Below are positions 1 through 7,952 of a stretch of DNA of 64,000 bases, in pieces. The translations under genes were made by a program, and so were the position numbers. This stretch comes from Streptomyces sp. NBC_00154. GTDB lineage: Bacteria > Actinomycetota > Actinomycetes > Streptomycetales > Streptomycetaceae. Where the stretch lies: NCBI RefSeq assembly GCF_026342835.1, contig NZ_JAPEMI010000003.1:1-64000 (forward strand). The letters run 5' to 3'. How positions within the stretch are numbered: the stretch's first letter is position 1; each line of letters begins with the position of its first letter. Under the pieces are notes generated by a model. It made no database searches, was not told the origin of the DNA, and saw only the letters and a list, made by a program, of their open reading frames with translations.

Positions 1-200
1 CCGCCCCTCGCGACCCGGGGCAGCCAACTCCCAGCACCTGGGCGTTCCTGACGAGTACGCAGCTGGGCCTCGGCGATCACCACGGCGCCGCGGTGTGTGA
101 CGGTGGGGTAGCCGAGACACTCTGCGGCCTCGAGCGGCGTGAGTTCGGACTCGGTCTCGATCAGGTCGGCGATCCGCCGGCCGAGCGATCGACTCTGCAT
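1..200 (-). CDS. Unrecognised protein, N-terminal part running off the window
   Basis: A minus-strand frame begins with ATG at 200 and stays open to the window edge, giving 66 residues beginning MQSRSLGRRIADLIETE. I do not recognise the family and see no signal peptide or membrane segment. Third positions are G/C-rich in the middle codons but less so in the last fifteen, so the reading may be wrong towards position 1. It is kept mainly for its context: a TetR-type palindrome lies about 50 bp upstream of the ATG, where an operator would be expected. The remainder of the gene lies outside the window. Confidence 0.4.
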   Translation of the reverse strand, partial: MQSRSLGRRIADLIETESELTPLEAAECLGYPTVTHRGAVVIAEAQLRTRQERPGAGSWLPRVARG

Positions 201-247
201 GAGGATTGGGCGTGGAGCGCGGCGGCGAACAGGGCAGTTCAATATCA

Positions 248-266
248 AAACCGAGCGGTTCGGTAT
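248..266. promoter_or_regulatory. TetR-type operator, site 1
   Basis: The core ACCGAGCGGTTCGGT (250-264) is an interrupted palindrome with ACCGA/TCGGT arms. The 19 bp at 248-266 are the exact reverse complement of 1037-1055, and a close relative lies at 5255-5273. Both other copies sit beside genes for related TetR proteins. It probably controls the minus-strand gene starting at 200. Confidence 0.65.
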
Positions 267-415
267 ATGTAATACTGAGGCATCAGTGGAACATTCTCGC
301 GGTAAGGCATGACGTGCGTCACAGCTGCACAGGCTTGCTGTGACGGTGGAGTGGTGGGCACCGGCTCGAGGTGCGGCCTCATGGTGCCGCCTGGGCCGCT
401 TGGTCGCAGGTGTGA

Positions 416-1014
416 CTACGTGAGCGACGCTGGGGCGAGCACGACGGCCACGGTGTGTTCGGCCCAGCCCACGGCAGGTGCGCGCACGGCGAGGTGGTCG
501 GCGTAGAAGGCGCCCAGTAGGGCGGAGGCCAGTGCCTCCGGGTCGGCGTCTAGGGAGAGGTCGCCCTGTGCGCGGGCCTGGTCCAACAGTCGCCGCATGC
601 GGCCCGGCGCGGCCGAACCGCATGCTCGCGAGAGACGCCGAGCAGCTCGGGGGTATGGGCCTCCTCCGCGAGACAGGTGCCGATCAGAGCCATTCCGTGG
701 GTGCGGGCGAGTGTGTCTGCGAAGTCGGCGAGCTGGGCAACGAGGTCAGCTCGTGCATCCCCGGTTACCGGCGGCGTGGAACAAGGGGCGCAGGGTCTTC
801 AGTGCGGCCGCGGCCAGCTCGGTCTTGGCTTTCCAGCGCAGATGGATGGTGGCCTTGCTGACGTCGGCGGCCCTGGCCACCCGTCAAGGGTCATACGGGT
901 GAAGCCCCGTTCGGCGAGCAAGGTCAGCGCCGAGGCGAGTATCGCCGCCTCCTTGCCGGGGCAGCGTGGGCGGCCTGCAGCAGCGCGACAGCCTTCCGTA
1001 TCCGTCCTCTCCAT
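416..1014 (-). pseudogene. Broken TetR-family regulator
   Basis: The minus strand encodes pieces of a TetR protein in more than one frame. The N-terminal helix-turn-helix half starts at 1014 and contains TLLAERGFTRMTLD, then shifts frame near 880 inside the recognition helix region. The C-terminal ligand-binding end reads open from 598 to 416 and contains LLGAFYADHLAVRAP. Both halves match the intact regulator at 4639-5232 closely (RMTLD, GPFYADYMAGR), so this is a decayed paralogue. The middle still reads as the matching segment, including an IGTCLAEEAHTPELL-like stretch, with another frame change near 600-650. It cannot make a full regulator. Its operator (1037-1055) is intact and nearly identical to that of the living copy, so control may have passed to that protein. 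Confidence 0.85.
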
Positions 1015-1036
1015 GCCGTCAGCCTAGCGACTTGCA

Positions 1037-1055
1037 ATACCGAACCGCTCGGTTT
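1037..1055. promoter_or_regulatory. TetR-type operator, site 2
   Basis: ATACCGAACCGCTCGGTTT lies between the divergent broken TetR gene and the reductase gene at 1117. It is the exact reverse complement of site 1 and matches site 3 (5255-5273) at 16 of 19 positions. Its place suggests autoregulation plus control of the reductase. Confidence 0.7.
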
Positions 1056-1116
1056 AGATTCTATACGCCAGACGGATTCCGTCATCACGCCCACACTCCA
1101 GAAAGGACCCGTCCTC

Positions 1117-1803
1117 ATGCGTTACGCAGTTCTCGGCACCGGCGTAGTCGGCCAGACGATCGCAGCCAAGCTCGCCTCCCTCGGTCACGAGGTCGTCGTC
1201 GGCACCCGCGACCCGCAGTCCACCCTCGCCCGCACCGAGCCCGACGGCTACGGGAACCCGCCGTTCTCCCAGTGGCTGGAGGCACATGAGCAGGTCCACC
1301 TCGAGACCTTCACCGAGGCGGCGGCCTGGGGCGAGGCCGTGGTCAACACCACCGCGGGCGCCGGCAGCGTGCAGGCCCTCGAATCAGCGGGTTCCGCGAA
1401 CCTGGCGGGCAAGGTGCTCATCGACATCGCCAACCCGCTGGACTTCTCCCAGGGCATGCCTCCGTCGCTGAACCCGGTGAACACCGACAGCCTCGGTGAG
1501 CAGATCCAGCGCACCTTCCCCGACGTGAAGGTCGTCAAGGCCCTCAACACCATGAACTGCCAGATCATGGTCGACCCGTCCCGCGTCCCGGGCGAGCACA
1601 CGGTGTTCGTCTCCGGCAATGACACCGACGCGAAGAAGCAGGTGGCCGAGTTGCTGGCGTCCTTCGGCTGGTCCGAGTCGAGCGTCATCGACCTCGGCGA
1701 CATCACCACCGCGCGCGGCACCGAGATGCTGCTGCCGATCTGGCTGCGCCTGTGGGGCGCGGTCGGCCACGCCGACTTCAACTTCCACATCGCCGGAGCC
1801 TGA
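1117..1803 (+). CDS. NADPH-dependent F420 reductase-like NAD(P)-binding oxidoreductase
   Basis: This is a 228-residue protein with an N-terminal Rossmann fold. The dinucleotide loop GTGVVG is at residues 8-13, followed by a basic GTRDP segment that fits NADP(H). The family (NADP oxidoreductase, coenzyme F420-dependent type) moves hydride between NADPH and F420 or another acceptor in the cytoplasm. The actual substrate cannot be read from sequence. The length is normal. The ATG follows a purine-rich AGAAAGGA-type ribosome site about 10 bp upstream. It stands divergent from the broken TetR gene with operator site 2 between them. The next gene, an alcohol dehydrogenase, is destroyed, so this is the surviving enzyme of a former redox locus. 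Confidence 0.85.
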   Translation: MRYAVLGTGVVGQTIAAKLASLGHEVVVGTRDPQSTLARTEPDGYGNPPFSQWLEAHEQVHLETFTEAAAWGEAVVNTTAGAGSVQALESAGSANLAGKVLIDIANPLDFSQGMPPSLNPVNTDSLGEQIQRTFPDVKVVKALNTMNCQIMVDPSRVPGEHTVFVSGNDTDAKKQVAELLASFGWSESSVIDLGDITTARGTEMLLPIWLRLWGAVGHADFNFHIAGA

Positions 1804-2493
1804 CCCGGACCGGGCCGCACAGCACGGATTCCCCCAAGCTCTGCTGACCGGCGTACCGCGATGTCCCGCCCCGCCACGGAAAGATCCACTGTCATGCGCG
1901 CCGTCGTCCTGGACCGCCCCGGAGGCCCCGCACCCTGCATCTGGCCGATGTACTGGTGCCTGAACCGGGGCCCGGACAGGTGCGCGTCCACGTCGAGGCG
2001 TGCGGCCTGAATCCCGTCGACTACCAGATCGCCACCACCGGCCATCCGGACTGGACCTGGCCGCACGTGCCGGGACTGGACATAGGTGGGCATCGTCGAT
2101 GCACTGGGTGCGGACGTCACCTCCACGCGCATCGGACAACGCATCGCCCACCACAGCGACCTGCGCCGTCAGTGCGGGCTCGCGCAGTACGCCGTGGCCG
2201 AGGCAGCCGTCCTCGCTGCGGTACCGGCCCGCTTGGACGCGGTCGCTGCCGCCGCTCTGCCGTGCGCCGCCATGACTGCCTACCAGGCGGTCGTCCGCCG
2301 GCTCCGTGTCGAGCCCGGTGACACCGTGCTGGTCACCGGCGGTGCGGGCGGCGTGGGCGGATTCGCGGTCCAGCTCGCTTCCTTGGCCGGAGGCCACGTG
2401 ATCGCGACCGCGTCCACATGGAATGCCGATCACGTGCTGGGACTCGGCGCGCACGAGGTCTTCGACTACCACAGCGAGGACATCGCCGCCCTA

Positions 2494-3737
2494 GTAGCGT
2501 GTCGCCGCTTAGTTATGGTGCACCTGACTGGGAGGTTGGTGTCTGGCAGATTCCTTCCCCTTTGCCAGATAGGACTGTTGTTGTGGGTTCGCAGAAGAAG
2601 CGGCCGGTCAGGTTGACCGCGCAGGATCGTGAGGAGCTGGTCCGAGTGACCACGACGGGTGTTCGTGGGGCCTCGATGATCATGCGTGCGCGGGTGCTGC
2701 TTGCACTGGACAGCTCGGTGGGTGAGGTGGACACCAAGGAGGCGATCGCGGCCCGGCTCGGTGTCTCCGGTGAGACGTTGCGGCTGGTCGCCAAGCGTTT
2801 CGCCGAGACCGGTGGCGATGTTCACGCCACGATCGCGCGGAAGAAGCGCGACCTCCCGCCGGTGCCCTCGCCGGTGACCGGCGAGGTCGAAGCCCGGCTG
2901 ATCGCGATGGCGTGCTCACAGCCACCCCAGGGCTATGCCCGGTGGTCGCTGCGGCTGTTGGAGAAGCACGTCGCGCTGGTCGAGGACATCCCCGATCTGG
3001 ACCACTCCACCATCGGGCGGGTCTTAAAAAACGCAACTGCGTCCTCATCTGAGAAAGTGCTGGACCATCCCACCGCGAGCGAACGCGGAGTTCGCGGCCC
3101 GGATGGAAGACGTGCTGGCCATCTATGCCCGGCCCTACGATCCGGCACGTCCCGTGGTGTGCATGGACGAGAAGCCCTACCAGCTCCTCGACCATGTCCG
3201 CGACCCGCTCCCGGCCCGCCCTGGTCGCGATGCCTGCCAGGACAGCGAGTACATCCGCTGCGGCACGTGCTCGATCTTCGTGTGGGTCGAACCCCTTCGC
3301 GGGTGGCGTCGAGTCCAGGCGCTGTCCCAGCGGACCCGGATCGACTGGGCCGGCCAGGTCAAGCAGCTGCTGAGCGTGGATTACCCCGACGTCGAATCCG
3401 TGGTGCTGGTGATGGACAACCTCAACACCCACGGCATCGCCTCACTGTACGAGGCATTCGAACCAGAAGAAGCATTCGCCCTGGCCCAGCGCCTCGAGAT
3501 CCATCACACGCCCAAACACGGGTCATGGCTCAACATCGCCGAGATCGAACTCTCCGCGCTGACCCGGCAATGCCTCGACCGCCGGATCGGTGACCTCGAC
3601 AACCTCAACACCGAACTCTCGGCCTGGCAGAACGCCACCAACACCGACCAACGTCAGGTCGACTGGCAGTTCACCACCCACGACGCACGCATCAAACTGC
3701 GCCACCTCTATCCCAAAAATTAGCCGCGACGGTCTAC
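2494..3737 (+). mobile_element. IS630-family insertion sequence, complete ends, TA duplication
   Basis: A 1244-bp element flanked by TA at 2492-2493 and 3738-3739. The target in the dehydrogenase was CTAG, the known preference of IS630. The ends form imperfect inverted repeats beginning GTAGCGTGTCGCC on the left and GTAGACCGTCGCG read inward from the right. One transposase reading fills the element. The exact restoration of the dehydrogenase frame on paper confirms both ends. Confidence 0.9.
2583..3723 (+). CDS. IS630-family transposase, in two frames
   Basis: The reading starts at GTG 2583 (VGSQKKRPVRLT) with a helix-turn-helix region (AIAARLGVSGETLRLV). At the A6 run 3026-3031 the upstream frame gives VLKNATA, while the family-like continuation (KTQLRPHLRKCWTIPP, then MEDVLAIYARPYDP) lies in the next frame and runs to TAG at 3723. 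The DDE-type core is visible: the first Asp in CMDEKP, the second in VMDNLNTHG, and Glu in HGSWLNIAEIE. The shift needed is +1 or -2. It may be translational or transcriptional slippage at the A-run, as some IS630 members use, or a simple one-base indel that has silenced the enzyme. Confidence 0.8.
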
Positions 3738-3822
3738 TAGTCCGGCAGCTCACCCATGGTCGTGGCCTGGACGGCGTCGTCAACACCGTCGGATCCGCAT
3801 CCGCTACGGAGAATCTGCGTCT

Positions 3823-4552
3823 GAGCACGTCGTCTCCGAGATACGCCGGGAGACCGGCAACCCGCACATTGAGCCACTCGTCGCGGACCTGTCCGTGCAA
3901 GGTGAAGTTCGCCGTCTCGCCCGAGAGTTCACCCGGACCCATCCCATCCTGGACGTCCTGGTGAACAATGTGGGCGGCTACTGGGCCACCCGCCGCACCA
4001 CGGTGGATGGCCTGGAGCACACCTTCGGCCTCAACCACCTTGCCCCGTTCCTGCTCACCATCCTCCTCCTGGACAACCTCAAGGCCGCCGCCCCGGCCCG
4101 GATCGTCACCGTCAGTTCCGGCGCCCAGGCCATGGGGAGGATCAACTTCGACGACCTGCAGGGCGAGCTCAAGTACTCCGGCCGGCGCGCCTACAACCAG
4201 TCCAAGCTCGCCAACGTCCTGTTCACCTACGAACTCGCCCGCCGACTCGAGGGCACGGGGGTGACCGCCAACGTCCTGCACCCCGGGGTTGTCCGCACCG
4301 ACTTCGGCAAGGAGGACGCCTCACCCGCCTTCAAGCTGCTGACCCCACTGATGCGGCCCTTCATGCTCACGCCCTCCCAGGGGCGCCGCGACCTCTGTAC
4401 ATCTCGCGGCGTCGCCCGCGGTGGCCGACACCACGGGGCACTACTTCACCAAGAGCCGCTCCAAGCGGTCCAGCAAGCTCTCCTACGACACCGCCCTGGC
4501 CGGACGTCTGTGGCAGGTCAGCGCAGAACTCATCGGCCTCGCGGCACACTGA
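3823..4552 (+). pseudogene. Short-chain dehydrogenase lacking its 5' end
   Basis: From 3823 the frame reads as an SDR of the retinol dehydrogenase / protochlorophyllide reductase-like group: VLVNNVGGYWATR (NNxG motif), IVTVSSGAQ (catalytic Ser), YNQSKLANVLF (YxxxK) and HPGVVRTDF. The nucleotide-binding N-terminus is missing because the sequence is joined directly to the dehydrogenase fragment upstream. Near 4376 the frame shifts, and the true C-terminus (ASPAVADTTGHYFTKSRSKR) continues in another frame to TGA at 4552. With no cofactor loop, no start and a frameshift, it is not expected to be active. Confidence 0.8.
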
Positions 4553-4638
4553 CCACAGCGGGCCGGCGCGCACAACGCCCCTCTACTCCCGGCCATCACA
4601 CGCGCGCCCGTGATCCGTTACGGCTCCGCTTCCGGCGG

Positions 4639-5232
4639 TCACGCCTGCGCAGGGCTCAGGCCGGCCAATACGAGATTCACAGCGTCCTCGGCCCAGCCCA
4701 TCCTGCCGCCTCGCCCTGCCATGTAGTCGGCATAGAACGGGCCGAGCAGCGTCGAGACCGCAGCCTCCAGGTCAGCATCCCTGCGGACCTCGCCGCGCGT
4801 GCGAGCCTGTTCCAGAACGTGGCGGAGCAGGGCCCGCCGGGGCAGGACGGTGCGCTCACGCAGCAGTGCGAGGAGTTCGGGGGTGTGGGCCTCCTCGGCC
4901 AGGCAGGTGCCGATCAGCGCCATGCCCCGGACCCGCTCCACCGTGGCCGCGAAGTCGCGGAGGATGGCCACCAGGTCGGTTCGGGTGTCCCCGGTCTCCG
5001 GTGGGGCCTCGGCCATGCGCGCCGCTTCCAGGGCGGCGGTGAGAAGGTCCGCCTTGGTCTTCCAGCGCAGATGGATGGTGGACTTGCTCACCCCTGCGGC
5101 CTTCGCTACCTGGTCCAGGGTCATACGGGTGTACCCGTGCGAAGCGAGCAGCTGCAGCGCAGCCTGCAGAATGGCCGAATCCTTCTCCGCGGAGCGCGGG
5201 CGCCCAGAGCTCCTGATCTGCTTCTCACTCAT
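4639..5232 (-). CDS. TetR-family transcriptional regulator
   Basis: A 197-residue protein of normal TetR length. The N-terminal DNA-binding domain is at about residues 16-62 with the helix-turn-helix TLDQVAKAAGVSKSTIHLRW. The rest is a helical ligand-binding domain (for example IGTCLAEEAHTPELLALL). It starts with ATG at 5232 and ends with TGA at 4639. Operator site 3 lies 23 bp upstream of the start, so autoregulation is likely. The broken gene at 416-1014 is a paralogue with the same operator type, so this protein may also bind sites 1 and 2 and control the reductase at 1117. The ligand is unknown. Confidence 0.9.
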   Translation of the reverse strand: MSEKQIRSSGRPRSAEKDSAILQAALQLLASHGYTRMTLDQVAKAAGVSKSTIHLRWKTKADLLTAALEAARMAEAPPETGDTRTDLVAILRDFAATVERVRGMALIGTCLAEEAHTPELLALLRERTVLPRRALLRHVLEQARTRGEVRRDADLEAAVSTLLGPFYADYMAGRGGRMGWAEDAVNLVLAGLSPAQA

Positions 5233-5254
5233 CCTGCGAGTATAACCGGATTCG

Positions 5255-5273
5255 ATACGGAACCGTTCGGTAT
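5255..5273. promoter_or_regulatory. TetR-type operator, site 3
   Basis: ATACGGAACCGTTCGGTAT fits a palindrome of the form ATAC-n-GAAC-n-GTTC-n-GTAT, the most symmetrical of the three related sites. It lies directly upstream of the intact TetR gene (start 5232). Confidence 0.75.
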
Positions 5274-5333
5274 GCGGTGACGGATCGGATTCGGAGGCGA
5301 CGGACTGAGCACCTCCGTATCTGGCGCAAAGGC

Positions 5334-5362
5334 TTTACACAGCTGTCTCCCCTCGCTAACTT
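5334..5362 (+). promoter_or_regulatory. Probable amylase promoter
   Basis: TTTACA at 5334-5339 and TAACTT at 5357-5362, 17 bp apart, resemble the vegetative -35 and -10 hexamers. The -10 overlaps the start of the palindrome at 5360. The start codon is about 85 bp further on. Confidence 0.4.
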
Positions 5363-5392
5363 GCAGGAAATTCCAGCAAGAACTTGCAGGAA
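5360..5392. promoter_or_regulatory. MalR/Reg1-like (LacI-family) operator plus extra half site
   Basis: 5360-5380 is a 21-bp palindrome, CTTGC-a-GGAA-a-TTCC-a-GCAAG. It is followed at 5383-5392 by another half, CTTGCAGGAA. Streptomyces amylase promoters are known to carry CTTGCAG-type repeats bound by the maltose regulator MalR/Reg1. Its place over the probable -10 suggests repression without maltodextrin. The regulator gene is not in the window. Confidence 0.65.
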
Positions 5393-5447
5393 GTATCCGG
5401 CTGTTGGCGCGGCGGCCTCTTCTTGGGACACGAAGGAGACCGTGCGT

Positions 5448-7799
5448 ATGCATATGCGCAGAAGACTGGCCGTGTTCGGGCTGGCGGCCGCGGGGTCGAT
5501 AGCCGGACTGCTGCCCGGCCCGGCGGTTGCCGCCAACACGGCCACCGTCTACTACAAGCCGCCCAGCGGCTGGAGCACGGCCAACATCCACTACTCGATC
5601 GGCAGCGGTCCCTGGACGGACGTGCCCGGCGTGGCTATGAACGAGGCCGCCTGCACCGGCTGGGCCAAGAAAACCATCGACCTCGGATCGGCGACCGGCC
5701 TGAAAGCCGCGTTCAACAACGGCTCCGGAACCTGGGACAACAACGGCACTCAGGACTACGCGATCGGTACAGGCCGCACCACCATCGTCGACGGTGTACT
5801 CACGTCCGACGCGGCCGACCCGTGCGCGAGCGACCCGGACCCCGACCCGGACCCCGTCGCTCCGGCGACCATGCTGGGCGGCGATCCGCGCAAGGACTCC
5901 ATCTACTTCGCGATGACCGCCCGCTTCTACGACGGAGACACGTCCAACAACCGCGGTGGCAGCCAGCACGTGAAGTCCGGCAATGCCGCCAACAACGACC
6001 CCATGTTCCGCGGTGACTTCAAGGGACTGGCCGACAAGCTCGACTACATCAAGGGCCTCGGCTTCTCCGCGATCTGGATCACCCCGGTGGTGATGAACCG
6101 CTCGGACTACGACTACCACGGCTACCACGGGTACGACTTCTACACGGTCGACCCGCGCCTGGAGTCCGACGGTGTCTCGTACCAGCAGCTGATCGACCGG
6201 GCGCACGCCAAGGGCATCAAGATCTACCAGGACGTGGTGTACAACCACAGCTCCCGCTGGGGCGCCAAGGGCCTGTTCACTCCAACCGTGTACGGGGTTC
6301 GCGACGGCCAGTGGAGCTGGTACTACGACGAGAAGGTGCCGAGTAAGGAGTACACCCCGCTGGAGGAAGACGCGCAGGGCAAGACGTACAACGGCGACCT
6401 GTGGTCCACCGCCGAGCCCGCCGGAAACACCTGCGCCAACTGGGGGACGCCGACAGGTGGTCACAGCCAGGAGGGCTACAAGCTCTACAACTGCCAGTGG
6501 CCCAGCCCCACGTCCGGCATGTTCCCGGCCACCAAGTACCACCGGTGCTGGATCGGGAACTGGGAGGGTGAGGACGCGCGCAGCTGCTGGCTGCACGAGG
6601 ATCTGGCCGATTTCAACACCGAGAACACCGACGTCCAGAAGTACCTGATCGACGCCTACAACCAATACATCGACATGGGCGTGGACGGCTTCCGCATAGA
6701 CACCGCCGTGCACATTCCGCGGACCACCTGGAACCGGCGGTTCCTGCCGGCTGTGCACGACAAACTGGTGGCCAAGTACGGTGCGGACAAGGCGGACGAC
6801 TTCTACGTTTTCGGCGAGGTCGCGGCCTTCGTCAACGACAAATGGAACCGAGGCTCGGTCAACCACTCCGCGCAGTTCTTCACCTGGAAGGAACGCAAGG
6901 AATACAGCGTCGACGACGCCGCGGCCGCGCTGGAGATGTACGACTACGAGCAGGCGCAGGGCCCAGCGAACCAGCCAACCACCACCAACGCGTTCCTGAA
7001 CGGGAACAGCTACCACTCCCCGGACCACTCAAAGTTCTCCGGCATGAACGTCATCGACATGCGCATGCACATGAACTTCGGTGACGCGCCCAACGCCTTC
7101 AACAACGGCAGGGACTCGGACGACAGCTACAACGACGCCACGTACAACACCGTGTACGTCGACAGTCACGACTACGGGCCGAACAAGTCGTCCACACGCT
7201 ATGCGGGCGGGACCGACGCGTGGGCCGAGAACATGTCGCTGATGTGGACCTTCCGCGGCATCCCGACCCTCTATTACGGCTCGGAGATCGAGTTCCAGAA
7301 GGGGCAGCGGATCGACTGCGGTCCCACCTGCCCGCTGGCGTCCACCGGCCGCGCGTACTTCGGCGGCCACCTCGCGGGCACGGTGACCGCCTCCGACTTC
7401 GCGAAGGTCGACAGCGCGAGCGGCGAGGTCGCCAACACGCTCAACAACCCCCTGGTCAAGCATGTCCAGCGGCTCAACCAGATCCGCAGGGCGGTCCCCG
7501 CACTGCAGATGGGCCAGTACTCCACCGAGGGCATCGACGGCCAGATGGCATACAAACGGCGCTACACCAGCGGTACCACCGACAGCTTCGTCCTGGTCAC
7601 CGTCTCCGGCGGCGCCACCTGCTCCGGCATCCCCAACGGTACGTACAAGGACGCCGTGACCGGAGACGTCAAGACCGTGAGCAACGGCACGCTCACGATC
7701 GACGCGCCCGGCAAGGGCAACCTTCGCGCATACGTGCTCGACCTGCCCGGCAACCCGGCCCCCGGCAAGGTCGGCGCCGACGGCCCGTACCTGAAGTAG
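5448..7799 (+). CDS. aml: Secreted alpha-amylase (CBM25-like domain plus GH13)
   Basis: The 783-residue protein starts at ATG 5448, about 9 bp after a GAAGGAG ribosome site. Residues 1-28 are a signal peptide (MHMRRR, hydrophobic core, PAVA-A). A starch-binding module of CBM25 type follows (VYYK, IHYS, WTDVPG), then an Asp-Pro linker near residue 128, then the GH13 barrel. The four GH13 motifs are present: DVVYNH near residue 262, GVDGFRIDTAVH with the nucleophile Asp418, FGEV with the acid Glu457, and VDSHD with Asp575. It hydrolyses alpha-1,4 bonds of starch outside the cell. An in-frame upstream extension to 5277 lacks a signal peptide and is not preferred. The debranching enzyme gene follows 153 bp downstream. 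Confidence 0.93.
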   Translation: MHMRRRLAVFGLAAAGSIAGLLPGPAVAANTATVYYKPPSGWSTANIHYSIGSGPWTDVPGVAMNEAACTGWAKKTIDLGSATGLKAAFNNGSGTWDNNGTQDYAIGTGRTTIVDGVLTSDAADPCASDPDPDPDPVAPATMLGGDPRKDSIYFAMTARFYDGDTSNNRGGSQHVKSGNAANNDPMFRGDFKGLADKLDYIKGLGFSAIWITPVVMNRSDYDYHGYHGYDFYTVDPRLESDGVSYQQLIDRAHAKGIKIYQDVVYNHSSRWGAKGLFTPTVYGVRDGQWSWYYDEKVPSKEYTPLEEDAQGKTYNGDLWSTAEPAGNTCANWGTPTGGHSQEGYKLYNCQWPSPTSGMFPATKYHRCWIGNWEGEDARSCWLHEDLADFNTENTDVQKYLIDAYNQYIDMGVDGFRIDTAVHIPRTTWNRRFLPAVHDKLVAKYGADKADDFYVFGEVAAFVNDKWNRGSVNHSAQFFTWKERKEYSVDDAAAALEMYDYEQAQGPANQPTTTNAFLNGNSYHSPDHSKFSGMNVIDMRMHMNFGDAPNAFNNGRDSDDSYNDATYNTVYVDSHDYGPNKSSTRYAGGTDAWAENMSLMWTFRGIPTLYYGSEIEFQKGQRIDCGPTCPLASTGRAYFGGHLAGTVTASDFAKVDSASGEVANTLNNPLVKHVQRLNQIRRAVPALQMGQYSTEGIDGQMAYKRRYTSGTTDSFVLVTVSGGATCSGIPNGTYKDAVTGDVKTVSNGTLTIDAPGKGNLRAYVLDLPGNPAPGKVGADGPYLK

Positions 7800-7810
7800 T
7801 CGATCGTGAG

Positions 7811-7840
7811 TTCCGGGGCCCGCGCCGGGGCCCCCGGGAA
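7811..7840. terminator. GC-rich hairpin between the two GH13 genes
   Basis: Just after the amylase stop codon, TTCCGGGGCCC and GGGCCCCCGGGAA can pair around a short GCGCC loop. It could end or attenuate transcription into the isoamylase gene. There is no U-tract. Confidence 0.45.
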
Positions 7841-7952
7841 CCGGCGCTCCAGACCCCATCCGCCGGGCCCAGGGCGAAGTTGGTCCAGGCCGACGCCGCC
7901 GATCCCCGCTACTCGACTTCGCACACCCACCCGCACCGCGAGGAGATCACCC

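Larger units (their letters stand above)
1894..3822 (+). pseudogene. Zinc-type alcohol dehydrogenase / quinone oxidoreductase, split by IS630
   Basis: The first part begins with ATG at 1894 (MRAVVLDRPGG), shifts frame near 1930, continues as VPEPGPGQVRVHVEACGLNP, shifts again near 2085, and runs through the NAD(P) loop VTGGAGGVGG to 2493. The IS630 element interrupts it there. The reading resumes at 3740 with LVRQLTHGRGLDGVVNTVG and ends abruptly near 3822, where SDR sequence in another frame takes over. Removing 2494-3737 and one TA copy rejoins the frame exactly (D-I-A-A-L-V-R-Q-L). The gene belongs to the medium-chain dehydrogenase/quinone reductase family. Two frameshifts, one insertion and the lost C-terminus make it non-functional. 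Confidence 0.85.

Noticed and set aside
2418..3593. A single 391-codon protein spanning the dehydrogenase and IS630
   Set aside because: It is an accidental join of dehydrogenase sequence, IS end and transposase. The transposase start at 2583 and the frame change at the A-run explain it better.
5229..7028. Long minus-strand open frame (599 codons) opposite the amylase gene
   Set aside because: It is the antisense of a well-supported GH13 gene. Its Val/Gly/Arg-rich translation has no family features, an expected result of G/C-rich third positions.
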